DNA of 43,786 nt. Source: a virus. Under the pieces are notes generated by a model, which saw nothing but the letters and a program-made list of their open reading frames with translations, ran no database searches and had not been told where the DNA came from. The position numbers were made by a program, and so were the translations under genes. This document shows positions 23,234 to 31,754 of the stretch, piece after piece. Location: the IMG/VR virus record IMGVR_UViG_3300028802_000468, positions 1-43,786 of that record. The stretch is one strand, 5' to 3'. The first letter of the stretch is position 1. Each line of letters opens with the position of its first letter.

Positions 23234-24999
23234 GCCTCCGCGCCCTTCAAGCTCTGTAGCCAGGCGGCGACCCCGCCGTGGTCCTGCTCATGGTCTGCCA
23301 TCGCCACTCCGATTCCCATCACGGTCGCCACGATCCCGTCGATCTTCTCGGCCGACCGCTTCTTCGCAGGCATGAAATTCATGTTTTCGTCGAAGCGCAC
23401 GACGGCGTTTCCAGCCATCCAGCGCAGTAGGGGGTGGCCGCCATGGTCGAGGATCCCGGCGAAGACGAGGCGCTCGAAATGCTTGCTCGGCTCGCCCATC
23501 GACAGGATGCCCTGGCGGATCTCCATGAAGAGCTCCGGATCGACGCCAGCCTGCTGCAGGTCGGCGACCAGCTTCTTGGCGTTCCAGCTGTCGAAGCCCC
23601 ACCGCTCGACCTCGTAATCGGCCATATCCTCCAGCATCGCGCGCTGGACGTAATTCTGATCGACATAGTCACCGGGCGTCGTCTCGAGAGCGCCGTCAGC
23701 TAGCCAGTTGGTATAGTCGATCCGGTCGGTCTTGATCCGTTCGGCCAGCGTCTCCTCTGGCACCCAGAACCGGCACGCCAGCTTCCACCTTTCCGCTTCG
23801 TCTTCGGGCGGAAAGACCAGTATCTTGGCCGTGATATCTTTGGTCGCCGATACGTCGAATGCGCCGAAGCATCGGCGCCCCTTCAACTCCGCGCCGTAGC
23901 GCCGCCAAGCTTTCTTGTCGGGCGCGCAGGCGTCCCACTTCTTCAGCGGTATCCATCGCGCCGTGCTCTCCACCCATTGATTGAGGTGGTAGCACCTGAA
24001 CGTTGCCTCCTTGCGCGGATTGCCCAGCGCCAGCGAAGCTTCGCGCCGGAGGAACGGCACGGTCGGCGACAGGCCGAGCGAGGGGTTCGCCCGCGCCCAG
24101 GTCGCTTCGTCGTTCCACTCGTCCTCGGCTGCGGCGGCGAACAGCGCCACCAAGGTGGTCGGATCGTCCGTCTTGCCCTCTAAGATGGAAAGGCTCTCGT
24201 CCCACAATTCGACGCCAACCAGGTTCGTTTTTAGCCCTGCGGTCGAGGCATAGAGCTCAATCGGCTGCAGCCTGGTCCCCGTCCCCTGCCGCAAATCGTT
24301 CTCGATTTTGCGGCTCTTCCACTCGTGCATCTCGTCGCCGACGATGACGATCGGGCCCTTGCCGTGCTTACCCTCCTCCGCGCCAGTCAGCAGGTGGAAC
24401 CCCGCCGCCCTGGTCTTCAGATAGAGTGACTTCTTGTGGGCCTGGATATCCCCGGCGAGCGCCTCGTTATAGGCGACCATCGCCTTCATCTTATTGAACG
24501 CCAATTCGGCCTGATCCTCGTCGCGGGCGAAGACGTAACCTTGCCCGCCGACGACCCCTTCGAGCGCCCAGAACAGCAGCGCCAGCGCCGCTAGAAATTC
24601 GGACTTGCCGTTCTTCCTGGGCACCCACAGCATCAGCCGGCGAAACAGCCGGACATGAACGCGCGTCGGCGCACCCGTGTCGGCGTCGGCGATCTCGACC
24701 GGGACCTTCCATCCGACCAAGAGGCGGACGATGATTTCCTGCCAACGGTTTAGTCTGAACGGCTTGCCCGCGAAGCGATCGTCAGTGAGCCGAAACACCC
24801 GCGGCCAGAGCGCTACGACCTTGTCCGCCTTGGCCGAATCGAACCACGCTTCCGACGCCGCTGCGGCGCGGCGCCAAGCTTTGACCGCCCAATCGAACTC
24901 CGCATCCCCTGCCACAGCTTCGAGCCATGGTGGCAGCGGATCGGTCTCAGCCCAGAACGGGGGCATCGCCACCGCGATCACGGCCCCGCTCGCGCCCAT
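23230..24999 (-). CDS. terL: Terminase large subunit
   Basis: This 589-residue packaging ATPase/nuclease has an adenine-binding R-W-Q-E near 85-88, Walker A VPRKNGKS (126-133) and Walker B IVIVGDE (217-223), followed by MHEW. The nuclease domain includes GAFDVSATKD (about 367-376) and a later acidic cluster near FDSWN and FDENMNF. Sequence style is that of the Terminase_1/P27-linked family used by HK97-type phages. It acts on the portal vertex. Its start at 24999 overlaps the TerS stop; M12 is an alternative start. Confidence 0.95.
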   Translation of the reverse strand: MGASGAVIAVAMPPFWAETDPLPPWLEAVAGDAEFDWAVKAWRRAAAASEAWFDSAKADKVVALWPRVFRLTDDRFAGKPFRLNRWQEIIVRLLVGWKVPVEIADADTGAPTRVHVRLFRRLMLWVPRKNGKSEFLAALALLFWALEGVVGGQGYVFARDEDQAELAFNKMKAMVAYNEALAGDIQAHKKSLYLKTRAAGFHLLTGAEEGKHGKGPIVIVGDEMHEWKSRKIENDLRQGTGTRLQPIELYASTAGLKTNLVGVELWDESLSILEGKTDDPTTLVALFAAAAEDEWNDEATWARANPSLGLSPTVPFLRREASLALGNPRKEATFRCYHLNQWVESTARWIPLKKWDACAPDKKAWRRYGAELKGRRCFGAFDVSATKDITAKILVFPPEDEAERWKLACRFWVPEETLAERIKTDRIDYTNWLADGALETTPGDYVDQNYVQRAMLEDMADYEVERWGFDSWNAKKLVADLQQAGVDPELFMEIRQGILSMGEPSKHFERLVFAGILDHGGHPLLRWMAGNAVVRFDENMNFMPAKKRSAEKIDGIVATVMGIGVAMADHEQDHGGVAAWLQSLKGAEA

Positions 25000-25646
25000 C
25001 AGTTCAACCGCTGCGGCGGCTCCGAATCCATCTGGTCCAGCGAGCCGACCAGGCCGCCCACTACTTTGAGGTCAGCATCACTTCCAGCCCCACCCTCCCT
25101 AGGCGCGCCATCCTCCCGACGGCGAATATCGAAGAGGCCGGGGTTCTGCGCGGCCGCGATCGCCTGGTCCTTGAACAGCGCGTACTCGTCCGAGGGCGTC
25201 AGCCCGAAGCGGTCCGACAACTTCATCACCATCTCGAAGGCGCGGTCGCGGATCACGACGATCGGCCGCATCCGCTCCATCCTACCGCCGGCGACCGTCT
25301 TGACGTTCTGGGTGTGGCCCTTCGCCAGCACGTCCTCGTTGGCGATCACCCACTCGGCGAAATAGACACAGAACATCGCGAAAATCGGGCGGTGCTGCGG
25401 CTGCAGCCGGTGCGTTTTCGCCAGCTTGGGCGCCAGCTCACGCCAAACGGCGATGGCCGCCGCGGTCAATGGGCCGCGGTCGATCAGCGCCGGCGGCGCT
25501 GCGGCGTCGTTTCCGTCCGCCGGAGCGGCGGCGAGCAGCTCGGCGACCCGCTCCGCCTCCTCCTCGCGGCGGCGAAGAGCCGACTTCCGGCGCCCCGGGT
25601 GCCCCTTCGCGGCCTGTTCGCCACGCGGGTCAGGAAGTCGTCCCAT
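24999..25646 (-). CDS. terS: Terminase small subunit (P27 family)
   Basis: This 215-residue protein opens with GRLPDPRGEQAAKGHPGRRK (about 2-21 in part), the GNPGKR-like motif of P27 small terminases. A helical central domain (about 58-150) with AIAVWRELAPKLAK and the YFAEWVIANE helix follows, and then an acidic tail. It binds the packaging initiation site and recruits TerL. ATG at 25646 is favoured, with GGCGGAG about 9 nt upstream; ATG at 25670 would add eight residues. The larger open frame to 26150 overlaps the HNH gene and is rejected. Confidence 0.88.
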   Translation of the reverse strand: MGRLPDPRGEQAAKGHPGRRKSALRRREEEAERVAELLAAAPADGNDAAAPPALIDRGPLTAAAIAVWRELAPKLAKTHRLQPQHRPIFAMFCVYFAEWVIANEDVLAKGHTQNVKTVAGGRMERMRPIVVIRDRAFEMVMKLSDRFGLTPSDEYALFKDQAIAAAQNPGLFDIRRREDGAPREGGAGSDADLKVVGGLVGSLDQMDSEPPQRLN

Positions 25647-25863
25647 GTCGTTATCGTCTCCGCCTGGCATTGATCCGAGGCCCCGCGGAGCCGCCTTAGC
25701 GTAGCGGACCCGCGGGGGCGGACCGCGGCCTGCGGTCCGGTGCGGGACCTGCCCACACGCGCTCAGCGGCGTCGCGCGCTCGCCGAGACCCGTAAAAAAA
25801 CTTTTCCGAAAATATCGCGCCGATTTTTTCGATGTTGACCACCGGTGATCCAGCAGCGTCCGC
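25647..25863. other. Gene-free stretch between terS and HNH nuclease, candidate cos region
   Basis: This 217-bp stretch has no convincing gene. It holds a 7-bp inverted repeat GGACCGC/GCGGTCC with a 5-base loop (25720-25738) and an AT-rich patch (about 25795-25835) unusual for this genome. In phages with an HNH gene next to terS, cos sites are known to lie about here. The assignment is from position only. Confidence 0.35.
25720..25738. repeat. Inverted repeat upstream of terS
   Basis: GGACCGC (25720-25726) pairs perfectly with GCGGTCC (25732-25738) around a five-base loop. There is no following T run, so it is not a standard terminator. It may be part of a terminase-binding or cohesive-end site. 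Confidence 0.5.
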
Positions 25864-26211
25864 CTAGACTTTTGCACCCCCCCTGGCCGCCTTGGAGGCC
25901 GCGCGCTCCTCACGCTGGACCTCGCCATCGTGGCAAGCCTTGCACAGGCTCTCAAAGGGCCCGGCGACGAACATCTCCCAGTTCCCCCGATGCGGGAGCC
26001 GGTGGTTGCACACCGCCGCCGCGACGGTTTTTCCCCGCCGGAGATGTCGCTCGCATAAAGGCTGAGCAGCCAGTTGGGCGGCGCGGATCGAGCGCCATAA
26101 CGCCGACGAATACCAATCCCGCCACGGCTTCGCCTTACGCCGCGCCGCATCGTTGGCCCGGCCTCGGACCGCGACGGGACGCTTGCCGAGCGTGCGCGGC
26201 CTCACCGGCAT
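25864..26211 (-). CDS. HNH endonuclease (terminase-associated)
   Basis: This 115-residue protein has a basic N-terminal half (about 1-45), then LCERHLRRGKTVAAAV and the HNH core: CNHRLPHRGNWEMF (about 68-81) and LCKACHDGE (about 88-96). Conserved His and Cys pairs would hold a zinc ion and a catalytic metal. HNH proteins next to terS/terL assist cleavage at cos sites in HK97-like phages. It is in the same direction as the terminase genes and 217 bp upstream. Many such genes can be mistaken for homing endonucleases, but position argues for packaging. Confidence 0.88.
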   Translation of the reverse strand: MPVRPRTLGKRPVAVRGRANDAARRKAKPWRDWYSSALWRSIRAAQLAAQPLCERHLRRGKTVAAAVCNHRLPHRGNWEMFVAGPFESLCKACHDGEVQREERAASKAARGGAKV

Positions 26212-26313
26212 GGCGAGCCGCCCCGGTGCATCCTAGTCTCCGATATGGGAATGACGGAAAGGCCCGGTGTCCGCAGCCCTGCCCGACGATATCGATGACA
26301 TAGCCTGAATGAG

Positions 26314-26360
26314 GGTGCGTGGCGAACACCCATTATTTGCACGGATGAGCGCCACGCACC
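26314..26360. repeat. Long hairpin between DUF6362 gene and HNH gene
   Basis: GGTGCGTGGCG (26314-26324) and CGCCACGCACC (26350-26360) form an 11-bp perfect inverted repeat with a 25-base AT-rich loop, in the gene-free stretch 26212-26384. A partial third copy, CGCCACGC, follows at 26367-26374. It may be a terminator without a T tract, a protein-binding site or an origin element. Confidence 0.6.
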
Positions 26361-26384
26361 TTGACACGCCACGCGGGTTCAATC

Positions 26385-26897
26385 TCAACAGCTTAGCGGT
26401 ATCTGGTCTTTCGTTAGATGCTGAGCAATGCGGGTGATCGCCCGCGAGTAACGCATGCGCAAGCCGTCAGGGCCGGGCCTCCCGCGCCCCACATCCCGCC
26501 ACACCCGCTCCCAGCTCATGCGGCGGTCCCCGCCGGCGACTTGGAAGGCGAGCGCGAGCGCCACCATGCGGCGGTCCCGTTCCGGTACAATCAGCAGCCA
26601 CTCGCTCGCTTCATTCATCTGGGCGATCTGGCCACGGGTCAGGTGAGGACGACGCGGCACTGGGTCCATCTCGCGCTCGCTGAACTCGCCTTCAACGTCG
26701 ACGCGCCAGCCATGGTGTTTTAGCTCAGGCCACAGCGCCTTGACGTGAAGCCAGCCCCGTTCCCGATCAGGCATCCGGCGCCAATGACGCAACGCCTCTA
26801 TCAGCCGCCCCTCAACCTCTCGAAAAGTCCAGAAGGTGGGATCTTCGACGTCCCTCCCAAAGATGGGAGGATCATTGGGAGGATTGGAGTTAGTCAT
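26385..26897 (-). CDS. DUF6362-like phage protein
   Basis: This 170-residue protein has WTFREVEGRLIEALRHWRRMPD (in part about 24-43), a middle ALWPELKHH, and a C-terminal helix pair with WERVWRDVGRGRPG...LRMRYSRAITRIA (about 128-157), which look like a DNA-binding helix-turn-helix. This is the pattern of DUF6362, a family common in alphaproteobacterial prophages, where it lies near the terminase genes. It may be a late-gene regulator. The start ATG 26897 follows AAGG by 7 nt. Confidence 0.75.
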   Translation of the reverse strand: MTNSNPPNDPPIFGRDVEDPTFWTFREVEGRLIEALRHWRRMPDRERGWLHVKALWPELKHHGWRVDVEGEFSEREMDPVPRRPHLTRGQIAQMNEASEWLLIVPERDRRMVALALAFQVAGGDRRMSWERVWRDVGRGRPGPDGLRMRYSRAITRIAQHLTKDQIPLSC

Positions 26898-27077
26898 ATC
26901 AATGCCTTAGGTTCAATCAGGGAGCATGGGAGCGAGAACTGGGGTAATCTTGCGCGCGCGCCTGCCCGCACATGCTACGAAGGTGGTGGCGGTTTTCCCT
27001 CCCAAGCTCCCGCAAGCTCCCAATCCCGCAGAAAACCGCGAGTTATGGTGCTTTGCGATCCTCCCGGTTCAGGGAGG
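26853..27077. promoter_or_regulatory. Pair of palindromes CCTCCC-N6-GGGAGG
   Basis: Two 18-bp elements with identical arms occur at 26853-26870 (inside the DUF6362 gene start) and 27060-27077 (just past the primase stop). Between them, GGGAGC repeats point in opposing directions (26920-26933; 27003-27021). They could be binding sites of a regulator or replication initiator. Confidence 0.45.
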
Positions 27078-27086
27078 GAGGGAGGA
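26898..27086. other. Gene-free stretch between primase and DUF6362 gene
   Basis: This 189-bp stretch has no plausible gene. It contains GGGAGC-type repeats, CAAGCTCCC twice with a 10-bp period (27003-27011, 27013-27021), and a GCGGTTTT/AAAACCGC inverted repeat (26989-26996, 27032-27039). A late promoter or replication origin could lie here. No clear -35/-10 pair is visible. Confidence 0.4.
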
Positions 27087-30035
27087 TTAGAACGGAACAT
27101 CGTCATAGCCTCCTGGGAGGAAGTCCGCAGCATCGGGGGGGTGCGGGGGCACCGGCGTGCCCTTCGGCAAGGCCTCGTCCGCGAACGTCGCGGGCGGCGG
27201 CAGCTCGGCCTCGACCGGATGCATATGACCCTTCTCATCGACGGTAACGAAATCGCTCTCCTTGAAGCGCAGCGCCACGTCCTGCCATTGCATCGTGCTC
27301 GACTTGGCGATCTTGAAGCTCTTGCGCCGCATCTGCGAATTGAGATGCTTGGCGGACCAGGGTTTTCCCGATTGCGGCAACTGCCCGGCCCAGTTCTGCC
27401 AGGCTACGAACAGCCGGTGCAGCGGCGTCGCCCCGACAGTCATCCCCTTCACCCTCGCGATGCACAGCTCGAGGAAGCCGCCGAGCAGATCGTTCTCCGC
27501 CTGATATTCGCGGGTCGCCTCCTTCACCGCCTCCGGCATGGCAAGGCCCTCGCTGAGGTAGCGCAGCGCGCCCCGGACCATGCGGTTGAGGATGCCGTTG
27601 GCTTCGGCCTTCAGCTTGTCCTTGAGCCGCAGATCCTGTTCTTCGTCGGGAATGATCACGCCCCAAGGGATCACCTGCACCCGGCGCTGGATGCCGTGAT
27701 CCGTGCTGATGCGCGGCATGTTGTTCGCCATGACCGTGTTGGTGAAGGTGATCCTGAGCTCGAAGGGCGGCTTCATCAGCTCGCGCACGCCGCCCTTTGA
27801 CTCATCACTGGTGAGCGATTTGATGAGGCCATCGGCGAACTTCGAATTGTCCTCAGGCTCGTTGGCGTAGACCATGCGGCGGCCGGCGAGCGCGGCCAGA
27901 TCGGGCGAGGCGTCGGCGCCCTTGCGGGTGCGCCCGGCGTCCATGAAGGTCTCGATGCCCGTCGACCAGGCATAGTCGCCCAGGATGTGCGCCTTGGTGG
28001 CGACCCACACGCCTTTGCCGTTCGAGCCCTCGCCGTAGAAGACGGCCATCTTCTGCGCGTCGGCGAGGCCCAGGCTGTTATAGCCCGCCCAGGTGTCGAG
28101 GAAGTCGCGCATCTCGATCGTCGGCTGCACCTTCTCTAGAAAGGCGTCGTAGGCGGGACAGGCGGCGGCGGGGTCGTAGGAGGCGTTGCCGATCTTGGTG
28201 ATCCGGTCCTCGCGCCGATGCGCGCGCAGGCTGACCGACGCCGGCAGGCCTTCATCGGGCCTCAAGAAGACCAGCGTGCCGTTCTCCATGTTGAGCAGCA
28301 GCGGGTCCGCATCGAAATCGTCGGGCATGGCCGAAAGCCGCGCCTCGGCGAGCTTGGCGATGCAGTTGATATGGCCAGCGCCCTCGCTTGTTCGCCCCCA
28401 CGAGCCGATCTTCTGCGAAAACAGGACGATCTCGCCGCTGGACTTGATCTGGGCGATATAGTCGTGGCGCTCGCCGTCATTGTCGCTCTGCCGCGCCAGG
28501 TGTCGCTGCCACCGCCAATTCAGGGTCTTGCGCTTGCGCGTCGCCTGTATCGTCTTGATCGGCAACCGATCATCGCCATCCTCGTCGTCATAGTGATCGC
28601 TGTCGTCGTCGAAGCCTTCCTTTGGCGGGAACGGCACACCGCTGGCGCGGACGATCTCGGCCTCATCCTGTATCGCGCGCATAGTGAGCTGCACGGCGTG
28701 GCCCAGCAGCGCCATCGCCATGTCGCGGTTCCACCGGCGACCGTCCCAGGCCAGCCACCCCCACGCCTCGACGAAGAGGAAATCCGCCCCGTAACGAGCA
28801 AGGAAGCGCTCGAGGTTGCCTAGGTCCGTCTGGGGTAGAAAGCCGCACTTCCGCGTCAGATCACCATCAGCAGCGCCCCCACGCCCCCTTCCTCTGTCAT
28901 CTGAGCCCAATGATCCCGTTTGGGAGGATGGCTTGCCATAATCTTTCTCGAAGGGGGATGCTGGGGGCAAGGGGGGAGAGGGCGAGCGAGGGCGGGAGGA
29001 TGCGTTTCGGCCAGAGCGAGAAACCCGGTCACGAGCGGCGGCCGCGATCTCGGAGAGATCGCGAGGGTTGTTGATCCCGGCGGACCAGCCGCTGTCGATC
29101 GTCGCGATGAGCTGGCGATCGTCGTCGCGGCCCGGATTGGCGCGCGCGGCAGCCTCCAGGCTCGATCGCGCGATCGTCTCGTCCAGCGCGCCTGACGCCA
29201 CCAGCGAGGCAATCTTGAGCGCGCTGTCGTTCAGCTGAGGGTTGCGCCGGCCACTCGGCGCGTCTCGCACGGCCCGGCATTCGAGATCGAGCCCGGACAG
29301 CGCATATTTGCGGATCGCCTCGCGCTCGGCCTCGCCGAGGTCGGAAGGCATCGGCCGCGGCGCCACGCTCGGCCGAGCGGCGGCGTCCGGGTGCGTCTTG
29401 CGCTCCCGCAGCACTTCGACCAGCCGCGCCGGTGCCCGCGCGATCCCGCCGATCGGCTCCTTGCGGTGCCAGCGATATTTGAGCCCGGCTTGGCCCTTGA
29501 CCGCGTTCGGCCCCATCACGCTCGGCGGCGCGATCACATAGCCGCCCAGGCCGCGGACGTCGACATGCTCGGGCAGGTTGTCACTATTGGTGATCGCCGG
29601 CCCGTCGTCGTTCTGCAGCAGATAGGCATGGACCCCGTCCGAAGGCGTCAGCGCCGCCAGCGTGACCGGAAATTCGCAGCCGAGCTGCGCCTCGAGCTCG
29701 CCCTTGAGCCGCTCCAGCGTCCAGACCTCGCCCGTATCCTCCTCCACCCGCGGGTCGAAATCGACGATGAAGAGCCTGAGCCCGCCGGCGTCGACTGTCG
29801 GATGACCGGTGGCGAGGCCGATCAACGCCTTGGGCCAGCGCTTCCACCAGGCGCCAATCTCCGCCGGATCGGTCGAGGCTCGGCTGACGCCGCCGCTGTT
29901 CGGAATCGGCTTGCCGGCGTCGTCATTGAGCTTGGCGAGGAGCGGCTGCTTGTTCTTCGGGTTGCACGGGAAGACGGGCCATCCGCGCGCGGCATAAGCG
30001 AGCGCGGCGTCGAGAAGGGGGTTGTCGGCCGTCAT
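27087..30035 (-). CDS. Bifunctional primase-polymerase / SF3 helicase (replication protein)
   Basis: This 982-residue protein has an N-terminal Prim-Pol domain (about 1-215) with the catalytic D-x-D in FIVDFD (about 89-94), VHAYL (about 133) and GLGGYVIAPPS (about 161-171). A proline- and serine-rich linker (about 345-395) follows, then a D5_N-like region (about 620-660), and an SF3 helicase with Walker A EGSNGKG (about 668) and Walker B-like MVYANEPED (about 722). It is expected to prime and unwind DNA for phage replication. ATG at 30035 overlaps the upstream stop (ATGA). An extra ten codons upstream are unlikely. Similar proteins occur in P4-like elements, but this gene is within a normal siphophage early region. 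Confidence 0.93.
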   Translation of the reverse strand: MTADNPLLDAALAYAARGWPVFPCNPKNKQPLLAKLNDDAGKPIPNSGGVSRASTDPAEIGAWWKRWPKALIGLATGHPTVDAGGLRLFIVDFDPRVEEDTGEVWTLERLKGELEAQLGCEFPVTLAALTPSDGVHAYLLQNDDGPAITNSDNLPEHVDVRGLGGYVIAPPSVMGPNAVKGQAGLKYRWHRKEPIGGIARAPARLVEVLRERKTHPDAAARPSVAPRPMPSDLGEAEREAIRKYALSGLDLECRAVRDAPSGRRNPQLNDSALKIASLVASGALDETIARSSLEAAARANPGRDDDRQLIATIDSGWSAGINNPRDLSEIAAAARDRVSRSGRNASSRPRSPSPPLPPASPFEKDYGKPSSQTGSLGSDDRGRGRGGAADGDLTRKCGFLPQTDLGNLERFLARYGADFLFVEAWGWLAWDGRRWNRDMAMALLGHAVQLTMRAIQDEAEIVRASGVPFPPKEGFDDDSDHYDDEDGDDRLPIKTIQATRKRKTLNWRWQRHLARQSDNDGERHDYIAQIKSSGEIVLFSQKIGSWGRTSEGAGHINCIAKLAEARLSAMPDDFDADPLLLNMENGTLVFLRPDEGLPASVSLRAHRREDRITKIGNASYDPAAACPAYDAFLEKVQPTIEMRDFLDTWAGYNSLGLADAQKMAVFYGEGSNGKGVWVATKAHILGDYAWSTGIETFMDAGRTRKGADASPDLAALAGRRMVYANEPEDNSKFADGLIKSLTSDESKGGVRELMKPPFELRITFTNTVMANNMPRISTDHGIQRRVQVIPWGVIIPDEEQDLRLKDKLKAEANGILNRMVRGALRYLSEGLAMPEAVKEATREYQAENDLLGGFLELCIARVKGMTVGATPLHRLFVAWQNWAGQLPQSGKPWSAKHLNSQMRRKSFKIAKSSTMQWQDVALRFKESDFVTVDEKGHMHPVEAELPPPATFADEALPKGTPVPPHPPDAADFLPGGYDDVPF

Positions 30036-30535
30036 GCCGGCACCTCGGGCAGGACGCTGCCCCACCTGGTCTTGTCCAGTTGCTCCGAGGCCCTAGGGGC
30101 GCGTCTGCGGGTTGGTGTGTCCCAGGTCCGCCCGCGCACCCGCTGCTCGATGACGAAGCCGGCCGCACGCAAGGAGGCCCCGCTCTCCGCCTCGAGCGTG
30201 TAGGTGACGACCCTATCCCCGCCCATGAGCTGCCAGATCCGCTTGGCGCGGCCATATAATTTTGAGCATGTGTTTCGCGGCGCCGCAGGCGAGGCGCAGA
30301 GGCGGAGTATCTCCGCGGTGCCGGGCTGGTGGAGCAAACGCGCCACGGGGCGGCCGACGATCGCGACGCCCACGAGCGCCCCCCCCCATTCCATGCCGAT
30401 CGCGAATTTGCCGCCGTCATTCGACGTGCGGGCGCTATGTCGATGGTGAGCCTCGACGAAATCGTTCGCCGCGCGCAGGGTCAACGGCACGATCCGCATC
30501 CGTGTGCGGCCATCTTGATCGCCCTCGGCGCTCAT
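30032..30535 (-). CDS. XF1762-family protein
   Basis: This protein has 167 residues from ATG 30535, which overlaps the upstream stop (TAATG). ATG at 30499 is a possible shorter start. The main domain contains LRAANDFVEAHHRHS, KFAIGMEWGGALVGVAIVGRPVAR (in part), EILRLC, CSKLYGRAKR and GASLRAAGF, the complete signature of the phage XF1762 family. That family has a GNAT-like alpha/beta fold, but its substrate is not known to me. It is placed directly upstream of the primase, and overlaps it by 4 nt. Confidence 0.85.
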   Translation of the reverse strand: MSAEGDQDGRTRMRIVPLTLRAANDFVEAHHRHSARTSNDGGKFAIGMEWGGALVGVAIVGRPVARLLHQPGTAEILRLCASPAAPRNTCSKLYGRAKRIWQLMGGDRVVTYTLEAESGASLRAAGFVIEQRVRGRTWDTPTRRRAPRASEQLDKTRWGSVLPEVPA

Positions 30536-30954
30536 TACGCAGCTCGCAGCTCCAATGTGAATTGATCCAGATCCGCCACGGCAGGCGCGGCCTCGCCGCG
30601 CGGCGCCGCGAAGGCGCGCTCGGCGTCGGCCTGCGCCTGGCGCTGCTCGCAGCGCAGCTTGATCGCCCGCATCCTGATCGCTTCCTCTGATCGGCCGAAC
30701 CGCCCGGTCAGCTGGGCCGCCTTGTCGCCCGCGCCGACAGCCTGCAGCAGCGCGATATCCTCTGCGGGGCTCCAGCCCTTGTTGCGCATCGCCAGCGTCC
30801 CCGCGCGCTGCAGCCTCTCGATCTGGTAGCGCAGCGAGCGAGACGACACGCCGAACCCGAAGGCGATCACCTTCACCCGCTCCCCAGCGCAATAGCGACG
30901 GATCAGCTCAGCCTCCCGCTCCGGCGGCCAGGCGGCGTTGGCGGCGGCGCTCAT
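30535..30954 (-). CDS. SANT/HTH DNA-binding protein, GcrA-like N-terminus
   Basis: This 139-residue protein has two DNA-binding-like helix-turn-helix segments. The first (about 8-50: WPPEREAELIRRYCAGE ... SSRSLRYQIERLQ) resembles the N-terminus of GcrA-type regulators, which starts with W-x-x-E-x-x-x-x-L. The second (about 59-100: GWSPAEDIALLQAV ... SEEAIRMRAIKL) is SANT/Myb-like. An alanine-rich tail completes the protein. It lies in the early operon between a small unknown and XF1762. It could be a transcription regulator, but the target is unknown. Confidence 0.65.
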   Translation of the reverse strand: MSAAANAAWPPEREAELIRRYCAGERVKVIAFGFGVSSRSLRYQIERLQRAGTLAMRNKGWSPAEDIALLQAVGAGDKAAQLTGRFGRSEEAIRMRAIKLRCEQRQAQADAERAFAAPRGEAAPAVADLDQFTLELRAA

Positions 30955-31151
30955 GCCGGCATCCCGTCATCGACAAGGCCGGCTCGGATCGAACTCGCGA
31001 GGCGCCGGGCGGCGCTGGCGAGCTGGCTGGCCACGGGGGGGGGGCGTCGCGCGTCGACCAGGTCGGCATAGGCATCGAGAAAGGCCGCGACCTGGATGTC
31101 GCGCTCGCCCATGGCCGCCTCGCGGATCTGCGCGTGGGTGCGGCGGCTCAT
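30951..31151 (-). CDS. Small hypothetical early protein
   Basis: This is a 66-residue helical protein with an N-terminal helix rich in charged residues (about 1-33) and a second alanine/arginine-rich helix (about 40-58). It overlaps both neighbours by 4 nt (31148-31151 and 30951-30954), so it is translated in series with them. No family recognised. Confidence 0.6.
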   Translation of the reverse strand: MSRRTHAQIREAAMGERDIQVAAFLDAYADLVDARRPPPVASQLASAARRLASSIRAGLVDDGMPA

Positions 31152-31486
31152 GCACTGCCCTTCGCGGGAAGCTGTTCGAGCATTGCTTTGCGGGCTTCAT
31201 TCTTGCCTAGCTCGATCCCGTTTCGGAAGTTGGTCAGGATCACCTGACCGGCGCGCCTCTTGTCCTGTTCCTTCATCACGCCCAGCGCGATCATGTGCCC
31301 GACGGTTATGCCGGCGAACAGCGCCGCCGCCGTTAGCGCGTAACTCTGGTTGACGGGGATATTCTCTGGATCGTCATTGAACATCGGCGCCAGAGCGAAG
31401 CGCATGCGCGCTATGATATTTTCGATCTGCGCCCGTGCCGCCGGGTCCTCCATCGCGTCGAGCAGGGGGATAGGATCAACCATCAC
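31148..31486 (-). CDS. Hypothetical early protein
   Basis: This 112-residue protein has an acidic start, a hydrophobic alanine-rich central segment (about 50-68, YALTAAALFAGITVGHMIAL in part) that could be a helix or a weak membrane segment, and a charged C-terminal part (about 70-112). It overlaps the upstream zinc-binding-like gene by 11 nt and the downstream gene by 4 nt. No family recognised. Confidence 0.6.
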   Translation of the reverse strand: MMVDPIPLLDAMEDPAARAQIENIIARMRFALAPMFNDDPENIPVNQSYALTAAALFAGITVGHMIALGVMKEQDKRRAGQVILTNFRNGIELGKNEARKAMLEQLPAKGSA

Positions 31487-31754
31487 GCTCCCCCATCATT
31501 CGGGCGGTCCGCGCCGCCGCCGCGGCGGCGGCTTCGCCGGCCCGCGCCGCGAGGGCAGCCGCGCCTTCGATCATCAACCTGGAGACGATGTGGGGCGCCC
31601 GCGCCTCCCGCGCTTCGCGGATGGCGGCGCGCGTCGCCCAAGGCAGCGCGCGGAAATGCGCGTCACAAATGACTTTCCAGGGCTCGATGATCGTCCCGCA
31701 GGCCTTGACCAAGCAGGCCTTCGGTGCACGGGGCTGGCGGCGGCTGCGCCTCAC
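31476..31754 (-). CDS. Small Cys/His protein, possible zinc finger
   Basis: This 92-residue protein has an N-terminal C-x4-C...C-x2-H cluster (C14, C19, C30, H33) in a WKVICDAHFRALPW setting, a pattern seen in small early phage proteins that may bind zinc. The rest (about 40-92) is a long alanine/arginine-rich helix. It overlaps the upstream gene by 4 nt and the downstream by 11 nt. Function unknown. Confidence 0.6.
   Translation of the reverse strand: MRRSRRQPRAPKACLVKACGTIIEPWKVICDAHFRALPWATRAAIREAREARAPHIVSRLMIEGAAALAARAGEAAAAAAARTARMMGERDG

Noticed and set aside
25795-25835. Factor-independent terminator at the T-rich stretch
   Set aside because: There is no convincing GC stem directly before the T run, and no plus-strand gene ends there.
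25647-26150. N-terminal extension of the small terminase subunit to 383 residues
   Set aside because: It would run through the HNH gene and the gene-free gap; the P27 motif begins at ATG 25646.
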